Source: Rhodopseudomonas palustris (GTDB taxonomy: Bacteria; Pseudomonadota; Alphaproteobacteria; Rhizobiales; Xanthobacteraceae). From it: 64,000 nt of DNA. The translations under genes were made by a program, and so were the position numbers. The notes under the pieces were generated by a model. It saw only the letters and a program-made list of their open reading frames with translations, searched no databases and was not told the origin of the DNA. Location of the stretch: contig JACRJB010000035.1 in assembly GCA_016215605.1 (NCBI GenBank), positions 1-64,000 of the forward strand, written 5' to 3'. Shown piece by piece: positions 56,796 to 64,000 of the stretch (position 1 is its first letter; each line of letters opens with the position of its first letter).

Positions 56796-57551
56796 ATGGC
56801 GGCCCAACTGCAGTTTAATAATGTGACGCTCGGCTACGACCGGCATCCGGCGGTGCATCACCTCAGCGGAGCGATCGAAAGCGGCGCGCTGCTGGCAGTG
56901 GTCGGCCCGAACGGCGCCGGCAAGTCCACTCTATTCCGGGGCATCGTCGGGATCCTCAAGCCGCTGGCCGGCTCGATCGGCCGCGGCGGGATCGACATCC
57001 GCGACATCGCCTATCTGCCGCAGACCGCCGATATCGACCGCAGCTTCCCGATCTCGGTGTTCGACTTCGTCGGCACCGGGCTGTGGCGGACCAGCGGTCC
57101 GTTCGGCGGCGTCGGCAAGGCGGCGCATGCCAAGATCGCCCACGCGCTGGCCGCGGTCGGTCTCGGCGGGTTCGAGAATCGCAACATCGGGACGCTGTCC
57201 GGCGGCCAGACCCAGCGCATGCTGTTCGCCCGCGTGCTGCTGCAGGACGCCCGCGTCATCGTGCTGGACGAGCCGTTCAACGCGGTCGACGCCCGCACCA
57301 CGGCGGATCTGGTGGCGCTGATCGGGCGCTGGCACGCCGAGGGCCGCACCGTGATCGCGGCGCTGCACGACATCGAGCTGGTCCGCGGCAGTTTCCCGCA
57401 GACGCTGCTGCTGGCGCGCACCGCGGTGGCGTGGGGGCCGACCCCCGAGGTGCTGACCGCCGCCAACCAGGCGGAGGCGCGGCGGATGTGCGAAGCGTTC
57501 GACGACGGCGCCGCGGCCTGTCACGCCGACGCTCCGCCGAGGGCGGCGTAG
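56796..57551 (+). CDS. znuC: Zinc ABC transporter ATP-binding protein
   Basis: This 251-residue ABC ATPase has Walker A VVGPNGAGKSTLFRG, the Q-loop region AYLPQTADIDRSFPI, signature TLSGGQTQRMLFARVL, Walker B VIVLDEPFNAVD and the H-loop AALHDIEL. It powers zinc import with the following permease and binding protein. The start is the ATG at 56796. It carries a C-terminal Ala/His/Asp tail ACHADAPPRAA. Confidence 0.93.
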   Translation: MAAQLQFNNVTLGYDRHPAVHHLSGAIESGALLAVVGPNGAGKSTLFRGIVGILKPLAGSIGRGGIDIRDIAYLPQTADIDRSFPISVFDFVGTGLWRTSGPFGGVGKAAHAKIAHALAAVGLGGFENRNIGTLSGGQTQRMLFARVLLQDARVIVLDEPFNAVDARTTADLVALIGRWHAEGRTVIAALHDIELVRGSFPQTLLLARTAVAWGPTPEVLTAANQAEARRMCEAFDDGAAACHADAPPRAA

Positions 57552-57554
57552 TCC

Positions 57555-58427
57555 ATGCTGCTGTATCAGGCGCTGGTCGCGCCCTTCATCGAGTTCGAAT
57601 TCATGCGCCGGGCGCTCGCCGGCATCGTCGCGCTGTCGCTCGGCGGCGCGCCGATCGGCGTGTTCCTGATGCTGCGGCGGATGAGTCTGGTCGGCGACGC
57701 GATGGCGCACGCGATCCTGCCCGGCGCCGCGATCGGCTTCCTGCTGTCCGGGCTCAATTTGTTCGCGATGACCTTCGGCGGGCTGATCGCCGGCTTCACC
57801 GTGGCGATCCTGGCCGGCGTGGTGTCGCGCGCCACCGAATTGAAGGAGGACGCCTCGCTGGCGGCGTTCTACCTGGTCTCGCTCGCGGTCGGCGTCACCA
57901 TCGTGTCGATGAAGGGCACCAATATCGACCTGTTGCACGTGCTGTTCGGCAACATCCTGGCGATGGACGACCAGACCCTGCTGGTGATCGCCTTCAATGC
58001 GACGCTGACGCTGCTGGTGATGGCGGTGATCTATCGGCCGCTGGTGATCGAGTGCGTCGATCCGCTTTATCTTCGCACCGTCAGCCGCGCCGGCGCGCCG
58101 GCGCATCTGGCGTTTCTGGCGCTGGTGGTGATCAATTTGGTCAACGGCTTCCACGCGCTCGGCACGCTGCTGGCGGTCGGCCTGATGATCCTGCCGGCGG
58201 GAATCGCCAAGTTCTGGGCGCGCGACATCACTGGCATGATGCTGGTGGCGGTCGGCAGCGCGATGCTGTCCGGCTATGCCGGGCTGGTGCTGTCGTTCCA
58301 GACCCGCGTGCCGTCGGGGCCGGCGATCATCCTGGTCGCGGCGGTGCTGTACATCGCCTCGCTGCTGTTCGGCCGGGCCGGCGGCGTCGTGCGCAAGCTG
58401 TTCCCCGGCCGTCATCTCGAGGCTTAA
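57555..58427 (+). CDS. znuB: Zinc ABC transporter permease
   Basis: This 290-residue ABC-3 family integral membrane protein has eight or nine hydrophobic helices. The conserved family start is EFEFMRRALAGIVALSLGGA, with LRRMSLVGDAMAHAILPGAA and NGFHALGTLLAVGLMILPAG inside. It begins 3 bases after znuC and ends 3 bases before znuA. Confidence 0.93.
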   Translation: MLLYQALVAPFIEFEFMRRALAGIVALSLGGAPIGVFLMLRRMSLVGDAMAHAILPGAAIGFLLSGLNLFAMTFGGLIAGFTVAILAGVVSRATELKEDASLAAFYLVSLAVGVTIVSMKGTNIDLLHVLFGNILAMDDQTLLVIAFNATLTLLVMAVIYRPLVIECVDPLYLRTVSRAGAPAHLAFLALVVINLVNGFHALGTLLAVGLMILPAGIAKFWARDITGMMLVAVGSAMLSGYAGLVLSFQTRVPSGPAIILVAAVLYIASLLFGRAGGVVRKLFPGRHLEA

Positions 58428-58430
58428 GTC

Positions 58431-59354
58431 ATGATCCGGATTGCCGTCGTCGTCGTCTCGCTGTTGATCGGGGCGCTTCCCGCGCGTGCGCAGGACCGCA
58501 TCGGCGTGGTCGCCAGCTTTTCGATCCTCGGCGATTTCGTCCGCAATGTCGGCGGCGACCGGGTCGCGGTCGCGACGCTGGTCGGGCCGAGCGGCGATGC
58601 GCATGTCTACACGCCGTCGCCGCGGGATGCGAAGCAGGTCGCCGACGCCAGGCTGCTGGTGGTCAACGGGCTCGGGCTCGAAGGCTGGCTGCCGCGGCTG
58701 GTGCAATCCTCCGGCGGCAAGGCGACCATCGTCACCGCCACCAAGGGGATCAAGACCCTCGACGCCGACGACGGCGATTCGCACGATCACGGCAAGGCCG
58801 CCGGCAAGCACGATCACGGCGACGAACACACCGATCCGCATGCCTGGCAGTCGGTGCTGAACGCCAAGATCTACGTGGCGAACATCCGCGACGCGCTGAT
58901 CGCGGCCGACCCGGCCGGCGAGGCGGTGTATCGCGCCAATGCCGAGGCGTATCTTGGCAAGCTCGATGCGCTCGACCGCGAGGTTCGCGACCAGGCGGCG
59001 AAGATCCCGGCGGCGTCTCGCAAGGTGATCTCGAGTCACGACGCGTTCGGCTATTTCGCCGACGCCTACGGCATCGCCTTCATCGCGCCCCAGGGCGTCT
59101 CGACCGAATCCGAAGTCAGCGCCCGCGACGTCGCCCGCATCATCACTCAGATCCGGACCTCGAAGATCCCGGCGGTGTTCCTGGAGAACATCAGCGACCC
59201 GCGGCTGATCCAGCGGATCGCCGCCGAAACCGGCGCCAAGATCGGCGGAACGCTGTATTCCGACAGCCTGACGGCCGAAAACGGCGACGCCCCCACTTAC
59301 ATTGACATGGTCAGGCACAATATAAGGACGCTGACGAGCGCCCTGGCCCACTAG
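58431..59354 (+). CDS. znuA: Zinc ABC transporter substrate-binding protein
   Basis: This 307-residue periplasmic binding protein has a signal peptide (VVVVSLLIGALPARA, then QDRIGVV). The first metal histidine is His58 in SGDAHVYTPSPRDAKQV. A His/Asp-rich loop of about 30 residues (DSHDHGKAAGKHDHGDEHTD) is the typical ZnuA zinc-acquisition loop. It is followed by DPHAWQSVLNAKIYVAN and SSHDAFGYFADAYGI ligands. Confidence 0.95.
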   Translation: MIRIAVVVVSLLIGALPARAQDRIGVVASFSILGDFVRNVGGDRVAVATLVGPSGDAHVYTPSPRDAKQVADARLLVVNGLGLEGWLPRLVQSSGGKATIVTATKGIKTLDADDGDSHDHGKAAGKHDHGDEHTDPHAWQSVLNAKIYVANIRDALIAADPAGEAVYRANAEAYLGKLDALDREVRDQAAKIPAASRKVISSHDAFGYFADAYGIAFIAPQGVSTESEVSARDVARIITQIRTSKIPAVFLENISDPRLIQRIAAETGAKIGGTLYSDSLTAENGDAPTYIDMVRHNIRTLTSALAH

Positions 59355-59492
59355 GCGGGCTCGTCCCGCCCGATCCCGCGAGCCTGCCGTCCGGCGGGCA
59401 GCGCGCGATGGCGGCCCCCGTTTCCAGTCCCGGCTTCGGACGCGCAGCCGAACGCGCCCCGGCCGGGACTTTTGTGCCGGAGTGCCTGCCTG

Positions 59493-60545
59493 ATGACGAC
59501 CGCCGCCGCCCTTTCGAAGATTCCCGTCACCGTGCTCACCGGCTATCTCGGCGCCGGCAAGACCACGCTGCTCAACCGCATCCTGTCGGAAAACCACGGC
59601 AAGAAATACGCGGTGATCGTCAACGAGTTCGGCGAGATCGGCATCGACAACGACCTGATCATCGGCGCCGACGAGGAAGTGTTCGAGATGAACAACGGCT
59701 GCGTCTGCTGCACGGTGCGCGGCGACCTGGTGCGGATTCTCGGCGGGCTGATGAAGCGCAAGGGCAAGTTCGACGCGATCATTGTCGAGACCACCGGGCT
59801 CGCCGATCCGGCGCCGGTGGCGCAGACCTTCTTCGTCGACGAGGACGTGATGGCGAGCGCGCGGCTCGACGCGGTGGTGACGGTGGCCGACGCCAAATGG
59901 CTGAGCGAGCGCCTCAAGGATGCGCCCGAAGCCAAGAACCAGATCGCCTTCGCCGACGTCATCGTGCTGAACAAGACCGACCTGGTCAGCAAGGCCGAAC
60001 TGCTCGAAGTCGAAGCGCGGATCCGCGCCATCAACCCCTATGCCAAGCTGCATCCGACCGAGCGCTGCAAGGTCGCGCTCGCCGACGTGCTGGAGCGCGG
60101 CGCGTTCGATCTCGACCGCATTCTCGAGATCGAACCGGAATTCCTCGAGGCCGGCGACGATCACGACCATCACCACGATCACGATCACGGCCATCATCAT
60201 CATGACCACGATCACCACAGCCACGGCCTGAAGCACTATCACGACGAGGACATGCAATCGCTGTCGCTGAAGAGCGACAAGCCGCTCGATCCGGCGAAAT
60301 TCATGCCCTGGCTGCAGCAACTGGTGCAGACCGAAGGCGGCAAGATCCTGCGCTCCAAGGGCATCCTCGCCTTCACCGGCGACGAGGATCGTTACGTGTT
60401 CCAGGGCGTGCACATGATGCTGGAGGGCGATCACCAGCGGCCGTGGAAGAACGACGAGCCGCGCGAGAGCCGCGTCGTGTTCATCGGCCGCGAATTGCCC
60501 GAACAGGCGATCCGCGACGGCTTCGCGAAGTGCATCGCGCAATGA
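59493..60545 (+). CDS. COG0523 CobW-type GTPase with His-rich insert (zinc chaperone-like)
   Basis: This 350-residue G3E GTPase has Walker A at residues 17-25 (GYLGAGKTT), the metal motif GCVCC at 69-73, and NKTD for guanine binding. A histidine/aspartate-rich stretch (HDHHHDHDHGHHHHDHDHHS) lies before the CobW C-terminal domain. COG0523 members linked to Zur are zinc chaperones used under zinc limitation. The ATG at 59493 is chosen over 59472. It is downstream of znuCBA and overlaps the next gene. Confidence 0.9.
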   Translation: MTTAAALSKIPVTVLTGYLGAGKTTLLNRILSENHGKKYAVIVNEFGEIGIDNDLIIGADEEVFEMNNGCVCCTVRGDLVRILGGLMKRKGKFDAIIVETTGLADPAPVAQTFFVDEDVMASARLDAVVTVADAKWLSERLKDAPEAKNQIAFADVIVLNKTDLVSKAELLEVEARIRAINPYAKLHPTERCKVALADVLERGAFDLDRILEIEPEFLEAGDDHDHHHDHDHGHHHHDHDHHSHGLKHYHDEDMQSLSLKSDKPLDPAKFMPWLQQLVQTEGGKILRSKGILAFTGDEDRYVFQGVHMMLEGDHQRPWKNDEPRESRVVFIGRELPEQAIRDGFAKCIAQ

Positions 60546-61561
60546 GCGGGTTCGACATTTCGGGGGAGGCGGCTTCGATCGTCTCGGTCACCGACCGCGT
60601 TCGCGAGGTGGCGGTCGGGACGCCGGTCGGGGCGGTGCATTTCCTCGGCGACACCGCGGTGTTCATCGGCGCGGAAGAAAACGCGACCTTCGTCAAGCCG
60701 GATGGCGAGACCTCGACGGTCGCGCTGCACGGCGGCGCGATTCTCAGCTCGGTCACCGACGGCAAGCGGATCGTCACCGGCGGCGACGACGGCAAGGTGA
60801 TGCAGCTCGATGCCGGCGCCAAGGCCGAACTGATCGCCACCGAGGCGAAGCGCCGCTGGATCGACAACGTCGCGCTGCATCCGGACGGTGCGGTGGCGTG
60901 GTCGTCCGGCAAGATCGCCTATGTCCGCGCGCCGAAGGCCGAGGAGAAATTCTTCGAGGTGCCGTCGACGGTCGGCGGCCTCGCTTTCGCGCCGAAAGGG
61001 ATGCGGCTGGCGATCGCGCACTACAACGGCGCGACGCTGTGGTTTCCCAACATGGCGGCCAATGCCGAAATGCTCGAATGGGCCGGCTCGCATCTCGGCG
61101 TGATGTTCAGCCCGGACAACCGCTTCCTCGTCACCTCGATGCACGAGCCGGCGCTGCACGGCTGGCGGCTGGCGGATTCGCGGCACATGCGGATGACCGG
61201 CTATCCCGGCCGGGTGCGGTCGATGGCGTGGACCGCCGGCGGCAAGGGCCTCGCCACCTCGGGCGCCGATACCGTGATCATCTGGCCGTTCGCCAGCAAG
61301 GACGGGCCGATGGGCAAGCAGCCGGCGATGCTGGCGCCGCTGCAGGCGCGCGTCAGCATGGTGGCATCTCACCCGAAGCAGGACATCCTCGCCGCGGGCT
61401 ACAGCGACGGCACCGTGCTGATGGTGCGGCTCACCGACGGCGCCGAGATCCTGGTCCGGCGCAACGGCACGCCGCCGGTCGCGGCGCTGGCGTGGAATGC
61501 CCAGGGCACGCTGCTCGCTTTCGCCGACGAGGATGGTGCGGCGGGGATTCTTCCGCTGTAA
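60542..61561 (+). CDS. WD40-repeat beta-propeller protein in the zinc operon
   Basis: This 339-residue cytoplasmic protein is made of WD40-like repeats, for example GGAILSSVTDGKRIVTGGDD, MVASHPKQDILAAGYSDGTV and VAALAWNAQGTLLAFADEDG. It has no signal peptide and no added enzymatic domain. The ATG overlaps the stop of the CobW-type GTPase (ATGA), so the two are translated together. A partner or scaffold role for the GTPase is a reasonable inference. Confidence 0.85.
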   Translation: MSGFDISGEAASIVSVTDRVREVAVGTPVGAVHFLGDTAVFIGAEENATFVKPDGETSTVALHGGAILSSVTDGKRIVTGGDDGKVMQLDAGAKAELIATEAKRRWIDNVALHPDGAVAWSSGKIAYVRAPKAEEKFFEVPSTVGGLAFAPKGMRLAIAHYNGATLWFPNMAANAEMLEWAGSHLGVMFSPDNRFLVTSMHEPALHGWRLADSRHMRMTGYPGRVRSMAWTAGGKGLATSGADTVIIWPFASKDGPMGKQPAMLAPLQARVSMVASHPKQDILAAGYSDGTVLMVRLTDGAEILVRRNGTPPVAALAWNAQGTLLAFADEDGAAGILPL

Positions 61562-61590
61562 GAGGAAGGCCCGCGGAGGTCTTTCGCCCC

Positions 61591-62316
61591 ATGCGCTTTC
61601 TCGCCACGTTCCAGACCCTGGATTTCCTCGACACGCTGCTCAGCCTGGCGGTCGCCTTCGTGCTCGGCATGCTGATCGGCGCCGAGCGGCAGTACCGCAC
61701 GCGCGCCGCGGGGTTGCGCACCAACGTGCTGGTGGCGGTCGGCGCCGCCGCCTTCGTCGACCTGGCGATGCATCTCGCCGGGGCGGATGGCGCGGTCCGG
61801 GTGATCGCCTATGTGGTGTCCGGCATCGGCTTTCTCGGCGCCGGCGTGATCATGAAAGAGGGCATGAACGTCCGCGGCCTCAACACCGCCGCGACGTTGT
61901 GGAGCTCGGCGGCGGTCGGCTGCTGTGCGGGCGCGGATCTGGCCGCGCAGGCGGTGGCGCTGACGGTGTTCGTGATCGCCGGCAACACGCTGCTGCGGCC
62001 GCTGGTCAACGCCATCAACCGCATCCCGTTCGACGAGCGCAGCTCGGAAGCGACCTATTCGGTGCGGCTCACCGCCGGCAGCGCTGCGGCCGGCAAGCTC
62101 CGCGACGAACTCGAGGAGCGGCTCGAACAGGCCGATTATCCGGTCGCGGATGTCGAAGTCGAAGCGGTCGAACACGGCGACGAGGACAAGGTCGAGATCG
62201 TCGCGACGCTGGTCTCCACCTCGGTCGAACCCGACGAGCTCGATGCCGTCGTGGCCGATCTGGAGCGTCGCCCCGATGTCGACCACGCCAGCTGGGAAAC
62301 CAGCACTAAGGATTGA
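61591..62316 (+). CDS. MgtC/SapB-family membrane protein
   Basis: This 241-residue protein has four or five N-terminal helices with the MgtC motifs LAVAFVLGMLIGAERQYRTR and GLRTNVLVAVGAAAFVDLAM, and GFLGAGVIMKEGMNVRGLNT. A soluble C-terminal domain of about 90 residues looks ACT-like. MgtC proteins modulate magnesium stress and ATP synthase or ion transporters. It lies 30 bases after the WD40 gene, in the same direction, and may not belong to the zinc operon. Confidence 0.88.
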   Translation: MRFLATFQTLDFLDTLLSLAVAFVLGMLIGAERQYRTRAAGLRTNVLVAVGAAAFVDLAMHLAGADGAVRVIAYVVSGIGFLGAGVIMKEGMNVRGLNTAATLWSSAAVGCCAGADLAAQAVALTVFVIAGNTLLRPLVNAINRIPFDERSSEATYSVRLTAGSAAAGKLRDELEERLEQADYPVADVEVEAVEHGDEDKVEIVATLVSTSVEPDELDAVVADLERRPDVDHASWETSTKD

Positions 62317-62370
62317 TTCACATTGTCGCCAAATGCGACGTGTTGCGCCCGGTTCCGCCTCGGGGAACCC

Positions 62371-62395
62371 GGAACGATGCCTCGCCGGGTCTGTT
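62371..62395 (+). promoter_or_regulatory. EcfG-like general stress promoter
   Basis: GGAAC at 62371-62375, 16-base spacer, TGTT at 62392-62395. One base from the GGAAC-N16/17-CGTT consensus. It precedes the small membrane protein gene by about 28 bases. Confidence 0.45.
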
Positions 62396-62422
62396 GTCCA
62401 TCCAAGCAAGGGGATGACGACA

Positions 62423-62758
62423 ATGGCGACGATGAATACCGAACGCGGTTTGAAACGGGATCTGCTGCTGGCCGGATTGCTGATCGTGGCCGGCGTAGCG
62501 ATCTCCGGACTGTCGCTGACGCAGGTGGACGACAGCGGTCGTCTTCAGCTGGCGCAGGCGACCCAGCCGCTGCAGTCGACCCCGGGCGCCGAAACCAAGC
62601 CCGCCGCACCTGCGCCGACCAGTTCCGGCCCGCGCCCTCACGACATCGCGCCGCAGCCGGCACGTCCCGATCAGGACGCAGTCGACGCCGGCGCCAAACC
62701 AGCCCTGCCCCCCGCCCCCGCGGAAAAGAAGGGCGAGCCGATCCAGCCGAAGGGTTGA
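62423..62758 (+). CDS. Small membrane-anchored Pro/Ala-rich protein
   Basis: This 111-residue protein has one N-terminal helix LLLAGLLIVAGVAISGLSL and a proline/alanine-rich C-terminal part, ending PAEKKGEPIQPKG. No catalytic motif. The ATG at 62423 follows AAGGGG with 9-base spacing; 62414 is an alternative. An EcfG-like promoter upstream suggests stress-induced expression. Function unknown. Confidence 0.7.
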   Translation: MATMNTERGLKRDLLLAGLLIVAGVAISGLSLTQVDDSGRLQLAQATQPLQSTPGAETKPAAPAPTSSGPRPHDIAPQPARPDQDAVDAGAKPALPPAPAEKKGEPIQPKG

Positions 62759-62848
62759 GCTTTCAGAAACTGAAGTCCCTGCCTCGATCCGGGCCGCGCT
62801 CCGCGCGCGCCCGGATTTTCTTTGCGTGGTGACGGCGGGCACAGCGCA

Positions 62849-62973
62849 ACCTCTCCCGCTTGCGGGATAGGTCGGATCGCGCAGCTATCCGGGTGAGGGC
62901 ACTCCGCTCCGCGCTTGCCGAGTCAGTGCCCGGGGCGCCCTCACCCCAACCCTCTCCCGCAAGCGGGAGAGGG
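62849..62973. repeat. Palindromic repeat pair (purine-rich REP type)
   Basis: CTCTCCCGCTTGCGGGATAG and the opposing CCCTCTCCCGCAAGCGGGAG, with CCGGGTGAGGGC and GCCCTCACCCCAACCC between. It fills the gap between convergent genes. Confidence 0.9.
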
Positions 62974-63001
62974 GGCGCGCTGCGGATGGGGCGGGGCGCG
63001 T

Positions 63002-63043
63002 GTACTTACTTGAAGTTGAAGTGTCCTTATCTGAAGTTGAAAT
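63002..63043. repeat. Tandem 21-base repeat
   Basis: ACTTGAAGTTGAAGTGTCCTT-like unit followed by ATCTGAAGTTGAAATCGCC-like unit, sharing TGAAGTTGAA, with 21-base period (approximate copies). It lies just before the homospermidine synthase terminator stem and is not part of any repeat family above. Confidence 0.55.
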
Positions 63044-63051
63044 CGCCTGAT

Positions 63052-63071
63052 TGAGGCGACTCGTCGCCTCA
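63052..63071 (-). terminator. Perfect inverted repeat over the homospermidine synthase stop
   Basis: TGAGGCGACTCGTCGCCTCA is a 20-base perfect palindrome whose right arm includes the stop codon (minus-strand TGA, 63071-63069). No T run follows, so rho-independent function is doubtful. Confidence 0.4.
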
Positions 63072-64000
63072 GCGCACCAGCACGTTGCGGAACTGCCACG
63101 GATCGCTGGTGTCGATGTCCTCGGGGAACAGGCCGGGGCGGTCGGTCAGCGGGGTCCAGTCGGTGTAGTAACCCTTGACCGGGCCGAGATACGGCATCTG
63201 CACTTCGAGGCAGCGCTTGTAGTCCAGCTCGTCGGCCTCGACGATGCCGGCCTCCGGATTCTCCAGCGCCCACACCATGCCGGCGAGCACCGCGGACGAC
63301 ACCTGCAGGCCGGTGGCGTTCTGATACGGCGCGACGCGGCGGGTCTCTTCGATCGAGAGCTGCGAGCCGTACCAATAGGCGTTCTTGGCGTGGCCGTAGA
63401 CCAGTACGCCGAGTTCGTCGATGCCGTCGACGATCTCGTTTTCATCCAAGATGTGCCACTTCGGCTGCATCTTGCCGGTGGCGCCGAACATTTCGTGCAG
63501 CGACAGCACCGCGTCGTTGGCCGGGTGATAGGCGTAGTGGCAGGTCGGGCGATACACCACGTTCTGGCCGTCGCGCACCGTGAAGTAATCGGCGATCGAG
63601 ATCGATTCGTTGTGGGTGACCAGGAAGCCGTATTGCGCACCCGGCGTCGGGCACCAGGTGCGGACGCGGGTGTTGGCGCCCGGCTGCAGCAGATAGATCG
63701 CCGCGCCGCAGCCTTCGGTGTGGGTGCGGCCGTTGTCCGGCATCCAGGTCTCGTGCGTGCCCCAGCCGAGTTCGGCCGGCTGCAGGCCCTCGGAGACGAA
63801 GCCTTCGACCGACCAGGTGTTGACGAACACGTTCATCGGCTTCGGGTGCTTGGCGCGCTGGGTGTCGCGCTCGGCAATGTGGATGCCCTTGACGCCGAGC
63901 TTGTGCGCGAGCTGCGCCCAGCCCTCGCGGCTCTTCGGCTCGTTGATCTCGGTGCCGGTATCGCGGGCGATGTCGACCAGCGCCTGCTTGACGAACCACG
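63069..64000 (-). CDS. Homospermidine synthase, C-terminal part
   Basis: About 310 C-terminal residues of homospermidine synthase, which makes homospermidine from putrescine with NAD. Recognised segments include MNVFVNTWSVEGFVSEGLQP, ELGWGTHETWMPDNGRTHTE and RVRTWCPTPGAQYGFLVTHN. The frame stays open to the window edge; the N-terminal NAD-binding part lies outside. Homospermidine is a characteristic polyamine in this bacterial group. Confidence 0.93.
   Translation of the reverse strand, partial: WFVKQALVDIARDTGTEINEPKSREGWAQLAHKLGVKGIHIAERDTQRAKHPKPMNVFVNTWSVEGFVSEGLQPAELGWGTHETWMPDNGRTHTEGCGAAIYLLQPGANTRVRTWCPTPGAQYGFLVTHNESISIADYFTVRDGQNVVYRPTCHYAYHPANDAVLSLHEMFGATGKMQPKWHILDENEIVDGIDELGVLVYGHAKNAYWYGSQLSIEETRRVAPYQNATGLQVSSAVLAGMVWALENPEAGIVEADELDYKRCLEVQMPYLGPVKGYYTDWTPLTDRPGLFPEDIDTSDPWQFRNVLVR

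Noticed and set aside
56931-60542. 1203-codon frame opposite the zinc operon
   Set aside because: Shadow of znuC-znuB-znuA-GTPase genes, which have clear motifs and tight operon spacing.

Overview
The window looks like a contig-end piece of a high-GC alphaproteobacterial chromosome from the Rhodopseudomonas/Bradyrhizobium group (Nitrobacteraceae), most likely Rhodopseudomonas palustris or a close relative. Reasons: paired b/b' ATP synthase subunits as in phototrophic alphaproteobacteria, a C4-pathway hemA behind a FixK/FNR-type box, an aa3 oxidase cluster in rhizobial order, homospermidine synthase, a CrbS/CrbR-type pair, and several families of palindromic intergenic repeats typical of this group. 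I saw no tRNA, rRNA, phage, insertion sequence or CRISPR. The first 30 bases are almost pure C and look like a sequencing or assembly artefact at a contig edge.

Layout. 1-3.1 kb: ligase-associated helicase (5' partial) and its PdeM-like phosphoesterase, both with palindromic repeats in their reading frames. 3.2-10 kb: NRAMP-like carrier, a TIGR02186/TauE pair and a large PodJ-like polarity protein. 10.2-17.1 kb: TetR regulator facing a fatty-acid oxidation set (NTF2-like protein, acyl-CoA dehydrogenase, thiolase, FadJ-like protein). 17.4-22.1 kb: GST/MarR divergent pair with twin operators, GshA, a PAN-domain protein, and a thioredoxin/CcdA pair. 22.6-27.2 kb: TldD-LepB, a lone DUF433 protein facing a 30-codon hydrophobic peptide gene, OhrR/Ohr, and an IalB-like protein. 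27.6-37.2 kb: cytochrome aa3 oxidase and assembly genes (coxB, coxA, ctaB, coxF, ctaG, coxC, DUF983, surf1), followed by threonine synthase and an M16 protease. 38.9-41.6 kb: the FO half of ATP synthase (atpI-B-E-F'-F) with a recognisable promoter. 41.8-45.4 kb: DsbA/HCCA-isomerase-like protein, exported coiled-coil protein, YjbQ and an MHS transporter. 45.7-50.3 kb: LuxR-type response regulator convergent with an SSF-domain hybrid kinase. 50.4-56.2 kb: hemA, a metallo-beta-lactamase-fold hydrolase, a chemotaxis receptor and an outer-membrane beta-barrel. 56.5-62.8 kb: a Zur-type zinc operon (small membrane protein, ZnuC, ZnuB, ZnuA, His-rich CobW GTPase, WD40 protein), then MgtC and a small membrane protein. 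The window ends inside homospermidine synthase.

The most unusual items are: (1) repeat elements translated in-frame inside two DNA-repair genes and supplying the start codon of a third gene; (2) an unlisted 30-aa hydrophobic peptide gene with a strong ribosome binding site and a 5' hairpin, tail-to-tail with a lone DUF433 gene; (3) a perfect Zur-like palindrome over an extended -10 element, in front of a six-gene zinc operon that begins with a 64-aa membrane protein and includes a GTPase/WD40 pair; (4) several readable operators (GST/MarR, TetR, OhrR, FixK-type at hemA, CtrA-like at podJ, EcfG-like promoters). All functional calls are by recognition of family motifs; no database search was run.
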